A DNA stretch of 64,000 nt from Chiua virens (Eukaryota; Basidiomycota; Agaricomycetes; Boletales; Boletaceae), in assembly GCA_019787685.1 (NCBI GenBank), contig JAHNUO010000028.1, positions 248,001-312,000 of the forward strand. Reading direction: 5' to 3'. Of this stretch, positions 11,880 to 22,429 are shown piece after piece; position 1 is the first letter of the stretch, and every line of letters starts with the position of its first letter. A program made the position numbers and the translations under genes. The notes beneath the pieces are model-generated. The model did no database searches. It was not told where the DNA came from and worked only from the letters and a program-made list of their open reading frames with translations.

Positions 11880-12560
11880 GATCCAGTGAGGTCTGTTAGA
11901 ACAGACTGGTTCCAAAGGACCTGATTGTCCCAAGGGCAGAGTCACTGCTTTGGTGACTTACCTGATGGTGGAAATCAGCAAAACCCAATGAGGCTATACA
12001 ATTGAGTCCCCAGACTGCTCCCCATATCCACAGAATCCACAGAAAAAAAAATGCATTGCTGATGAAGCTCAAGACAATATTGTGGAGGATGTAGAGAGAA
12101 AGATTATTCATTGTTATACACAGTAAAACATCTTTATATATCTACTGATGATATGAAACAGTATATATGTACAAGCAGCTCCAAGTATAGATTACTTTAT
12201 TTAGTAGCTTGTTCATATGTCATTGCTCACTACTTATGTAACACTCTGTTTATTTGCATGTGTACCTGAGTCATTCTAACCTAAATGACTAAGTTCACTT
12301 TTTAGGTTATGAGCCCTACACTATAGCACATCAACAACAGTTGTAAAAACCACATCAGATAGCTTTTTTCACTCCATTGTTCACCCTGTCACACTTCCTC
12401 CAAGCCTTGACCTTCTTCCCATTCCCTTGAAACCATTTCAATCTTACTAATGCTTACTCTGAGCTCTCCATGCCTATGCTAGTATTTTTCACACACCACA
12501 AAACCTCCTGTCTGGCCAAGGAAATCAATCCTCAGGGCAGCCCACCATGCCCACAACAAC
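11880..12560. other. Unassigned AT-rich sequence
   Basis: No gene or repeat boundary is recognised. A short open frame at 11896-12111 on the minus strand has no family resemblance. Confidence 0.4.
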
Positions 12561-12978
12561 TAGAGTTTTAAAGTCCAGTCTAGGACTAGACAAAAGACTG
12601 GCAACTAGACTGGACTGGACTGATTAGCAACTAAACTGCAGTTGCTGGTTGCCTGGTTTTGCAAACAAAAGACTGTAGTTTGGACCAGTTGAAACTAGTG
12701 TACAGCCACACTACCATATCTAGAAGGGTTCCCCTATTTTAGGGGGGATTTTAGCATTTTTTATGCCAAAATGATAATTATACCTCCAAAAACATGATTT
12801 GCATGATAATTTGATTGGTGGATAGCCAAGAGTCCATACTACATTATATCTCACTATGACTAAGTGTCATAACTAGTTCCAGACCAGCTATTTCAAAACT
12901 GTTGGCAACCAGTTTTTCTTGGTCTGGTTGCCTGTTTTGAACATAAAAGACCAGACCAGACTGGACTTTAAAACACTA
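12561..12978. mobile_element. hAT MITE with perfect 8-bp duplication
   Basis: A 418-bp element begins TAGAGTTTTAAAGTCCAGTC and ends with the inverted form GACTGGACTTTAAAACACTA. The exact 8-bp direct repeat ACAACAAC flanks it (12553-12560 and 12979-12986), the duplication size of hAT transposons. Numerous GACTGG/CCAGTC copies near both ends resemble hAT subterminal binding sites. There is no coding capacity. Confidence 0.9.
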
Positions 12979-12986
12979 ACAACAAC

Positions 12987-13239
12987 CACATTAAAGTGGG
13001 ACCCAGTATCAAACCCCCTTCATTATTTCCCACTAATCAGCAAACAAACCCTCAGCTGGACAGTCCTGTCCAGAATGGGGCAGACTGTGACAGCTTGACA
13101 GACTCTCCAGCTTCCCTAACAAGGTACCTAACTGGCTAGAGCTGGACAGAGCTAGACAGTAGGCTCCAGCTATCATAGTTAATGAATACTAGGAGTCTAG
13201 AAGAATCTAGTAGAAACAACCAATGAATCTGGATATTGA
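12987..13239. other. Unassigned AT-rich sequence before copia gag relic
   Basis: Nothing is recognised except clustered CTGGACAG and GACAGACT short repeats near 13055-13165. Confidence 0.4.
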
Positions 13240-13314
13240 TCACACATGTATATGATGAAAAAACAATACTGCATGGCACATAGTGACAATGCAAAACTTA
13301 CCAACAAAACCAAC

Positions 13315-13772
13315 TGTTACAATTCCAACATTTCATCCCTTAATGGATTACACCTTCAATCTCTTCTAACTTAAACTATCTCATGCCAAGGCTGTCCAAA
13401 GGATCATATCCTATTGGCTACCACACTCTCTCACAGAATGCCAAACCCTAACATGCATATTCACACAATAACTCATTATGACATATATCTCTTATCACTG
13501 ACTCATACACGGCAGTGCAAGGCTATGTCTCTTATCTATGACTCACATTTGTTCACACCTTATCTACCACTCACAGTCCTTAGCTTTATCTACATAGTTC
13601 ATACTTACCTTAGAACTCCAATATCCATGTAGTATATACATAAACCCTATGAATTGAAGCCAGAGGACTCTAACAAAGTTCTCTTGGAGTTTTTGCCTCT
13701 TTAGTTGGACTTTCACACCCTCTCTTACAACTACTACACTTTATAGTCTAGCTTTTGTTCTAGGTTGTGTCA
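13315..13772 (+). repeat. Solo gypsy LTR in copia gag
   Basis: It starts TGTTACAATTCCAACATTTC and ends TTCTAGGTTGTGTCA, with an exact 5-bp target duplication CCAAC at 13310-13314 and 13773-13777. It has the same family and orientation as the solo LTR at 6150. The TATA-like AGTATATACATAAACC is near 13632 and the conserved CTAACAAAGTTCTC segment follows it. Confidence 0.92.
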
Positions 13773-14999
13773 CCAACTACTTCATTTGGCTGCATTCCAT
13801 GTGGATTGGATTTAATTATTGTGGTCTTACTCTACTCATTGATGGAATTCTCAAACAGCCTCCTGACATGGACATGGCAAACCTAGCTATCTGGTGCAGT
13901 ATGAATTCAGCAGCATGCTCACTTATCACACAGTGTATCAAACCTGATTTGATCAGAAAGATCATCTGTCTACAGAAAGTGCAGGGAATGTGGGATAAAT
14001 TAGCAGCAGAGCTCAGCCAAGTCAGCACTGGCTCCATCATTTACTGGTTTCATTGTCTCACACACCACATGCCTAGCAGTAGCAATGCATCTAGTCATAT
14101 TAATGAATACCAAGAAGCTATACAATATCTTGCAAATGCTGATTTCATCATACCTGAATGGTTCATTGCTGCCATCCTACCATCCATGCTACCATCCAAT
14201 TCAAAGGATCTGGACTCCTGATATTATTTTATCAAGGGTGTATGCTTCAACAAAAATAAAACTACACTAGTGAGTATGATATCAGAGGTTCTCAAGGAGA
14301 AACACTGCCAAACCCCCCCTACACTTACCAGTACCACTGGAGCTTCCAAGAATGCATTTGCAGACAGCTAGAACTAAATGTTGCACAAATTATAAGCACA
14401 AGGGGCATGATATCACCAAATGTTGGGATTTGAGTGGCAGAAAGAAAGGACAGGACCTGAGAAGGAAGAAGCAGAAAAAGAAGGGCCAAAAGAATGAGAA
14501 AGCAAAGCTAGCAGCCAAAAATGGGGGAGATGAAACATCCAACATCATGTTTTAAAAGTGCCTTGCCATAAGCAAGGATATCTCAACTACTCATTCATGA
14601 ATTGAAAATATTTTAACATGATTAACTCCAATGTACCCCAACACTGAGGATCATACATACAGTGCACATACAGCAAACCCAGTGCCAATCATTGATTCTG
14701 GTGCATCAACACACATTTTCCCAGACCACTCAAAGTTTATGGTGCATTCTGTCTCTTCAGGCAACATCAATAGCTTTGGTGATAGTCATACCATTATATC
14801 TGGCTGAGATGAAGTACAGCTAATAACTGCTTTACCCACCAGAAACACATCACAACTCACACTTTGAGATGCCTGCCATGTCCCATTCTTATCCCTATTC
14901 CCATAATCTCAGTATCACAACTTGATGACACTGATTGCTATATGCTTTCGGGACTGTTCACTGCATCACCTTTGAGGCAAAGCACAGAGGACAAATGGT

Positions 15000-15413
15000 T
15001 AGTGTTAAAGTCCAGTCTAGGACTGCTCAAAAGACTGGTCCAGGACTGGTTGCAACTGGTTCCATAGATAGGTACTTCCCACAATATTTGCTATTTTATT
15101 TGAATTTCTATATCAAAAACCAAGTTGGGACCCCTCTAACTGACATACCTCCCAGAAATGGTCATATTGTTTGATCCTGTGATCCTAAACTTATGATCCA
15201 AGGGTCAGTAGATAGCCAGGAGTCCATAGTATGCTTCAGTCTACCATGCCTAATATTGGTTCCCATAGGAAAGGGGTCAACAGACTGTTTTGGACTGGTT
15301 TATTTCAGTTCAGTTATGGTTGCAAGGGTCCAGGACCTTTTTAGGACCAGTCTTGGACTGGTTTCCTTATTTGGACCATGCAAAACTGGACTGGACCAGA
15401 CTTTTAAACACTA
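15000..15413. mobile_element. hAT MITE, second copy
   Basis: It begins TAGTGTTAAAGTCCAGTCTAG and ends GACCAGACTTTTAAACACTA, matching the termini of the 12561 element, and sits inside copia D. Flanking octamers (CAAATGGT and GATGTGAC) do not match, so the duplication has decayed or the ends are slightly off. No coding capacity. Confidence 0.75.
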
Positions 15414-15499
15414 GATGTGACATTGGTTATAGCAAGCACTTCTGCAAAAGCAGCAAAAACTGAAGCCCATTGCCAATCCTAACAAGGCCAAGGATGACC

Positions 15500-15715
15500 T
15501 TTTGTTCTGGGTAATTAAGAACTAAATGAGCAGACAAGATTAACTGCAAGCTATCAGTAAAGGGGAGGTAATGTATAACTAAGAGAATTGTCTCACCTCA
15601 GTCTCAAGGATAAAGTACTGGACTGAGGTGTGATGGAGTGAAGAACTCTGCAGTAATGTCCACATGTGATTATGTAATATATCCTTGTTGTACCAAAAAT
15701 CATCAATTTACAACA
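15500..15715 (-). repeat. 3' LTR of copia C
   Basis: The plus-strand sequence runs from TTTTGTTCTGGGTAATTAAG to AATTTACAACA. It matches the 5' LTR at 32688-32850 but carries about 50 extra bases near 15550-15597, between ATTAAC and CTCAGTCTC. Confidence 0.85.
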
Positions 15716-15737
15716 TGCCCACTCAACAAGTGATGGA

Positions 15738-17457
15738 TTAAAAGATAATACCCATAGCTTCAATAAGATGGGTGTGCTTCTCCCGAGTAAGTCCTTTGGT
15801 GAGCACGTCAGCAACTTGGTCCATCGTCAAAACATATTTGACAATGATCTCCTTTGAGTTGAGTTTCTCCCTAATAAAATGATACCAAATCACAATGTGC
15901 TTGGTATGATCATGAAACATAGCATTTTCCGTGAGAGCCATGGCTAACTGGTTGTCAATCAGTAGCACTGTGGGCTTGGTGGAGACAGCATCGAGCTCAT
16001 TGAAGAGCACTTGGAGCCAAATGGCTTCTTTTGTAGTGGCAGTAGTGGCCATATATTCAGCTTCAGTACTTGAGAGAGTAACAGAGGATTGCTTCTTTGA
16101 GGACCAGCTAATGGCATCACTGGCTAGGATAAAAACATATCCAGTGACAGACCAATGATCATTTGTGTTGGCTGCCCAGTCGGCATCAACATAGCCTAAT
16201 AGATTACTGTCAACATGACCTTTGAAAATAAGGTGCACATTTGGTGTTCTGTGTAAGTAATGATAGACTCATTTGAGTGTGGTAACATGCTCTGGACCTG
16301 GAGTGGCAGCATGCCTACTGAGGATGCCAACATCAAATGCAAGGTCAGGTCGGGTTGCTAACATTGCAAACATGAGAGCACTGAGAGTACTCTGGTACTC
16401 CTTGATATCAGCTTTTGCTTTGTCGAGCTTAGTGAGTTTGACATTTGCATCAATTGGAGTGATGACAGGATGGCTAGCTGCCATATCGTAGCGTTCAAGG
16501 ATGGACTCAATGTAGCAGCATTGCAAGAGCTCAATTATTCATTTATTGTGGTCATGGATAATTTCCATGCCTAGAATCTAGCATGCTTCACCAAGGTTGG
16601 TTATTTCATATTCACAGGTGAGCTGGATCTTGAGCTTTTCAATTGCTCCATGATCGTTTGACAACATCATTTTGTCGTCTATAGAAAAGAGATATTTACA
16701 GAGGGCCTAGCCTGTAGAGTACTTGAGTCACTAAAGAAAAGGACTACTGTACTCTAGGTGCGATGTATCTATGATTAGGTAAGCATGTGGCTGTACTACC
16801 ACAGCTTAAATGAGATTTACAACATCATCAATGTATACTGCGACAATGATAAGAACACCATCTTCAACCTTATAGAAGACACTGTGGTCAGCCTGACATC
16901 ACATGAATCTGAGAGACTCAAATACCACTTGTAAGAGTGTGTGCCATGATGTATGGGCTTGTTTTAGTCCATAAAGCACTCAGAGTAATCGCCAGACTTT
17001 GTATTGTGGAGGATGAAATCCTGGAGGAGGCTTGAAATAGATTTCCTCATTGAGTTTGCCATTTAGGAATGCTGATTTGACATCCATTTGGTGGAATTTG
17101 AGGTCGTGTTTGGTAGCAAGGGCAAGAAGGCCTCAGATGGTTGAGAACTTGGTAACAGGGGCAAACATGTCTGTATAATTGACTCCATGGACCTGCATAA
17201 TACCCTTTGCTACAAGACAGGATCTGTACTTGTTGATTTCACCATTTGGTCTGCATTTGATTTTAAAAACTCATTTTGAGTCAATAATTTTATGATCTGG
17301 TGGGCAGTCAACTTGTTTGTATAGCCCAATTTTCTTAAAAGTATTGAGTTCATCTTTTATTGCCTCATTGTATGTGCATGGCTTGTCATCTGTGCTCATG
17401 TCAGCATGATATGCACATTTGTTGGCCTCTATTGTGCACCCACTCACTCCAATAACA
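15738..17457 (-). pseudogene. pol: Copia C reverse transcriptase and RNase H relic
   Basis: At about 16810-16840 the RT active site reads VAVYIDDVVNLI, with YIDD intact. The RT tail is open at 16269-16526 (PVITPIDANVKLTKLD, SALMFAMLATRPDLAF). RNase H is open at 15738-16238 with GYVDADWA, VTGYVFIL and SSTEAEYMA. Stops separate these pieces. RT would copy element RNA and RNase H would remove it. Its upstream continuation is across gypsy B at 29752. Confidence 0.88.
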
Positions 17458-17462
17458 TCTAT

Positions 17463-17843
17463 TGAAACAACCTAGAACAATCTAGACTGTTAAAGTGGTA
17501 GTGGTTATGAGAGAAGGGGGTTCAGTCCAGTGAAGAGGTGAAAACTCCAAGAGAACTTTGTTAGAGCTCTCTGGCTTTGATTCATGGGGTTCATATACTA
17601 CATGGATGTTGGAGTTCTAAACTGAGTATGAACTACATAGATTAGCATACCATGTCCTATTGGATAATAAGGTGTGAATAGATATGAGTTAGTGATAAGG
17701 GAAATGAAAGATAGAAGCACATGTGTGTGAGATTGTAGCAACCAATTGGATATGATCCTTTGGACAGCCTTGAGATGAGGTGTTATTCTTAGAAAAGGTT
17801 GAAAGTATAGTCCATTAAGGGATGGAAAGTTGATATCATAACA
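17463..17843 (-). repeat. 3' LTR of gypsy B
   Basis: It runs from TGAAACAACCTAGAAC to GATATCATAACA, 381 bp. The TATA-like TTCATATACTAC and the AGAACTTTGTT segment are present. It is uninterrupted, unlike the 5' LTR. Confidence 0.88.
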
Positions 17844-18059
17844 TTACCCCCTGTCTGTTGGTCAGACTCCAGATGATCTAAGGTTTTGTGATTGAGATGA
17901 TGGAGACTATCCTCATCTATGGACTTGGTCTGATCCTTATAATTTCGGAACATAGAATTGAATTCAGTATGAGTGACTTTTAATTTTTGTGGGGCATCTG
18001 GATGTGCTTCGTGAAAGTTGGATATAAGATCCAGAGCATTCTTCAGATTCTTTAGTGAT

Positions 18060-18309
18060 TCCCATGTTCTTTTGTCATCATCATAACCCTCTCAGTGTAT
18101 GAGATATTCTAAGCAGTGTTCCTTCATTTGGGAATCAACTATGTAGTCTGCTTTGAATTCTTCTTCTTGGTCATCTCTGATAACAATAGGCCATGGTTTA
18201 TAGAGCGGTTGATCGGGAAGATGTTCTTTATAAGCTTTGACCTGAGAAATATTTATGACTGGGTGTATTCGCATAGTATGTGGGAGTTGAAGCTTTAAAG
18301 CATTCAGAC
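18060..18309 (-). pseudogene. Gypsy B integrase tail and chromodomain
   Basis: Minus-strand reading gives MRIHPVINISQVKAYKEHLP followed by a chromodomain-like segment with FKADYIVDSQ and EHCLEYLIH. Chromodomains direct integration toward modified chromatin. It is separated from the rest of integrase (22430 upwards) by the hAT insertion, and about 45 bp seem lost at the junction compared with element A. Confidence 0.8.
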
Positions 18310-18527
18310 TAGAGTTCTGCATGGGTAAACCCACAGGTATTACCATACTGACCCGTACCCTACCCACCCCATACCCATACCCGTCAACCCACGGGTCCCA
18401 ATGTCCACGGGTACTCCTCACAGGTCCACAGGTCTTTACCCACAGCGGGTATAATGACGGGTATACCTAAGGGTATGCAACTACATCTATCATTAGTTAC
18501 AGGTTCAAATGTACTATCTACTCAATG

Positions 18528-21500
18528 TCAAATTATGTCCCACCCAACTGGTAACTCGACCTCCTCTTTGCCCTTGACATCATCCATGAGAGCAATCTTC
18601 CTTATGTCCATATCCTTCACAAGACCTATTTGACTCCATGACCTGAGACAGAGGAATGCCTGGATGCTTTGAGCAGATAGCCAGTTGTGGATGTGTGAGA
18701 GAAGGATTTGGCCATGGCTGAACAGATGCTGAACATCAACTGAAGTAGCCACAATTATTGTTAATAGGATTTATCCACTCAAGAGTAACGGTGACATACC
18801 AGGGATGGAAAGATAATCAATGGCCATACAACATAGTAAGGGATAAGTTTCACTCCACCAGGCCAGCATGTCCATGACATTCACAACATCAGCTGCAAGG
18901 TAAGCATCCAATTCATCATGAGATTGCCTTGGTTTGGATTTAGCAAGTGGTGGGAGGTTGTTAAACATGTTGTCCAATGGTTTTTGCTGGCCAGACTGCT
19001 TAGTTGTTGAACATCTAGGTTTATGTTGTACTGTGCTTACCTTGTCCTCCCTGCCTGCAGTGTTTACCTCTGAGTTGACCTCAATGTCCCCAACTGTCGA
19101 GAGCTTGGCCCAAGTCTGGTGAGATACATACAAATTGTTGTAAGTGTCATGTACAAGCTGCTTTGCAGTTGTGATCCATTCAGGGGACCAACCAGCCTCT
19201 TCAAAGTACTCAATCTTGTGCTGGGGGTGAAGGACTGCAAGGATTAGTGTGTCCCCTGTTCAAGAGCCATACAAAGTAATATAGAATGTACCCATAGCAA
19301 TGTGATACAATTCAGAAGAGTCCGTAAGTGAGTAATACCTATTGAGAGTCCTTTTTGTGAGCCCAATAGCAGCACAGATTGCAGGACTGAGTTCCTGTTT
19401 CTTGAGTAGGCCTGTAGAAAACACCTCATTGATGAAATCCATTGCTGGGATCACCATGGCAAGGTTGGGTGTTGAGCGGGAAAAGAAGAGTATTGCATTC
19501 TTCAGAACCTGGAGCACGTGATATCAGCATGTTGATACAGTGTGTTCAAGCTCATCACCATCATGATGTTGAAGGTAATAAATCCCGGCTGTAGTGCAAT
19601 ACTCAGGGGGATTGAAAGAAATAGAAAGAGGGTGAAGGAATGCGATTCCGTTCGACCCAGGGACAACACTGAGTTGGTGAACGACGAATAATGGTTTTTG
19701 AGTAGTCCGAGATGAATCCGGGGCGAATCCGGATCAAAACGGATGGAAAGGCGGACGCGGCAGTCCGATCCGGATCGGGAAAATACGAGGAGAGCGAGAG
19801 AAAACGAACGTCGACCGAAAACGATGTGAGACAGATGCACACGGGCAAAAGCTACTGTATTTTGTCAATACAGTGAATTTATAGTCCTCGGGAATACCCT
19901 CAGACTTGTCCTAAGTAAGGATAATAATAAAAAGAAGGTTTTCGTACGGTATAAAGTTCGAGAGGCACCCGAACGTCCCTGCAAGGGCTGCGTGACCTGG
20001 TCTAGCCAATGCTAAGTATGAATAAGGAGCATCAAAAATAAAATAAAAGAGTCCGAGGCAAAACGGGCGCAGATACAGCAATCTGGATGAGTTCGCACAA
20101 GCAGACAGATCAGGATCAGGATCGGGTGACGACGGGGTGCGGAAACGTGCTATGCGAGCACAGGGAATACCTATTCCCTACAACGTATCTTGAGGATATC
20201 ATGCAATTGCTCCAGCAATCCCCACTCATGCTCACTGAGTCCATAGGTACTTAGTCCAAGCTTGAGTTTGTCAGTGATCACATCTATTCCAGCCCAGTAC
20301 TTCAGTGCGCCCTCCAACATATCAAAGGTTGAGTTCCATTGGGTCAAAACATCATGCGGCAAGTTCTTTGGTGTGATGCACAACTCATCCAGAGTTGACT
20401 TCCATTCAGGGAGGAGTATCATGGTGGAGTTAATGAGTTTGTATGACAACTTGCAGATCTGCAGTCGCAAGGACGAAAGGTATGTCAAATTTCAGCTTAT
20501 ATCAACTTGGACTTACCTTCACAAGTATCAGATGCAGCGGTCTCAAATGCCGTTCCAGGCCAGCTTGTTCCTCATCTGTCAACAATTCCACCTCGTTTAC
20601 CCAACCTTCAACATCATCTTGGTCATCTCGCCTCTCCATATTTGGTTCTGTTTGAAAATCCTCAAGGTCAACATCTTTGGCCAGCTTTCTCATTTCATCA
20701 TCCAGACTCTGTGACCTGCCTTTCCCTTTGGTAAGTCAGACAACTTTATTAGTGTCTTTGCAACTAAATTAATAATGTGCAAAAAAAACAGCATGTCCTC
20801 CCGGCCTCTCCTCCAAAGTGTGCAAGGAGGTTGGCTAACTCATCCATCATCATATCATTTGATGTTGCATTGTCAGCAGTAACGCTCAATATCTTCAAGC
20901 TGGTATTAGGTGAGTAATACCTTGATTTCCCGAGTCTTGCCACAGACCTTATCCAATATCCCAAATTCCTCCAGAATGTTTGTGAATGCTTCAGCGAGAT
21001 TTGTGCCGTTATGTGACTGCATTCAGCTCAATGACTTGTCCCACAATGTAAGTGTTCAACATACCTTCACAACCTCAACAATGTGAAGTACTAATGCTAG
21101 CAGCTTACCCTCATACACCAGATGGATGGTAATGGCCACAAATGCCTTGTGATTTGGGAAAGTCCAAGCGTCAGTTGCAAAACTGAACTCCCCATCATAT
21201 TCCTGGTAAGTATGATTCAATTTCAGTTGTTCAATGAAAATGTATACTTACATGAAGTATCTTAGCAATTCGCTTACGCACGTTGGCAAATACAAGGTGA
21301 ACATCCTGTGATACTGTCACTGGATGAGGTATGTAATATCCTGGTCGCCCTGTCTTCATCAAGCACTGAAACCCCCTGTCCTGCACAATGTCAAATGGCC
21401 ACAGACTCTCTGCAACCCACTGCACAATTTCCACTCTTCAAGACCATGTTATCAATACATTTGGATTGGTGAGCAAACACGCACTTTGTCTCAGCATGGG

Positions 21501-22242
21501 TATGTTGTCTATGTGAGTAAGAAACCTTTCCCTTTCCCTTCTGTTCAAATGTGACAGCAATTGATCCATTGGCAGCATACTTCTTGACTCCGTTGTGTGC
21601 CGTTTTGAGGTCCTTGGCCTCGTAAATTGTCTTCAAGACATCTTCCCCCCAGCATGACCTAACATGCTTTCACATGTTTCCTGTTGACGCCTTGTCTCCC
21701 ATATCGAGGTACCGCCACACTTGGTGCTTGCAGCCTTTTGCCAAGCACCTGAAAATGTGGCAGTGCTGCTTGTCAACATACTCAATGCCAGGAACAGGAG
21801 TAAAAAAGGTGTAAATTGGTGAGTTCCATTCTTTGATCATTTGTTCTATCCTTTCGTAAGTTGAACTGATACCACAGTATTATTTCCAGTGACATACCTA
21901 GCTCTGCTTCTGAGGTTTTGAGTTCATCCACATCTTCACCTCTGTCACTACGTGGGGTATGCTTTTTTGTCTTTGAGTGTTTAGTGGCAGTGCTTCTCTC
22001 TTCAGCTGATTGTTTTTCAGGCATGTTTGCCACCACTTCCTTGATATCCAAGTCAGAATTAACTCATGGGCGCTTTGTCGCAGCTGAAAACTTTGTGGGC
22101 CCCTTTGGATCAATAGACAATACCGACAGGGTAGGTTTGGGGTGGGTGATGGCAGCGGTAGCCTCAGCCAATGCCTGGGCCCTCTCTGAAGGGCGGGTAC
22201 CCTTTTTGACTGCATGGTTGTCAGGTTTGGTTCTGCACACAC
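18528..22242 (-). pseudogene. hAT transposase relic
   Basis: From high to low coordinate: a polar N-terminus (21782-22242); a BED-type zinc finger region around 21500-21720 ending near SHRQHTHAETK; the hAT core at 21231-21434 (FDIVQDRGFQCLMKTGRPGY) and 20764-20964 (LSVTADNATSNDMMMDELA); RNase H-like helices at 20171-20488 (HDVLTQWNSTFDMLE); then, beyond the inserted LTR, 19260-19517 (VLKNAILFFSRSTPNLAMVI) and the C-terminal dimerisation domain at 18528-19133 (MAIDYLSIP, then ATSVDVQHLFSHGQ). Introns appear between blocks. Stops and the LTR insertion kill it. Confidence 0.82.
19519..20182 (-). repeat. Young solo LTR inside the hAT element
   Basis: A 664-bp GC- and CpG-rich block in an AT-rich element. 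On the minus strand it begins TGTAGGGAATAGGTATTCCC, a terminal palindrome (GGGAATA/TATTCCC), and has GGACTATAAATTC as TATA box. Size, terminal palindrome and the GGACTATAAA motif resemble the 705-bp LTRs of element E, so the families are related. The lower boundary is less certain; ACG flanks both proposed ends. It separates two hAT transposase blocks that should be adjacent. Confidence 0.75.
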
Positions 22243-22429
22243 CTTGTATTTAGGCTTTTCATTCTCTAATAAGGTTTTTTGATGGCAGTGTCACCAGACT
22301 ACAAATGCCATGGCGGATGTAGTAGTAAGATAGGTATACTCCTGGGTCATGGGTCTGCGGGTCATCCAAATCTAACCCATACCTGTACCTGTGAGTACCT
22401 GTACCCATGACCCCTGACGGGTTATCATA

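Larger units (their letters stand above)
13240..15494 (+). pseudogene. Copia D gag-protease relic
   Basis: A plus-strand copia reading is interrupted by an LTR (13315-13772) and a MITE (15000-15413). Joining across the LTR, AKLTNKTNYF leads into IWLHSMWIGFNY and a gag domain to about 14221. A zinc knuckle CTNYKHKGHDITKC lies at about 14380 in a Lys-rich tail. At 14685-14810 the copia protease site reads IIDSGASTHIF, with the Asp-Ser-Gly triad intact. No integrase or RT follows; the copy ends where copia C inserted. Frames are broken. Confidence 0.75.
18310..22428 (-). mobile_element. hAT transposon nested in gypsy B
   Basis: The left end reads TAGAGTTCTGCATGGGTAAA followed by many ACCCGTACCC/ACCCATACCC subterminal repeats. 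The right side has matching GGGTCATGGGTCTGCGGGTC repeats, but the terminal inverted repeat itself is missing, so the right end is truncated and no 8-bp duplication is visible. The interior encodes a decayed hAT transposase on the minus strand and contains a younger LTR at 19519-20182. Confidence 0.82.

Noticed and set aside
18092..18421. 109-codon frame as one protein
   Set aside because: Its first part is hAT terminal sequence with TACCC repeats; only the chromodomain part belongs to gypsy B.
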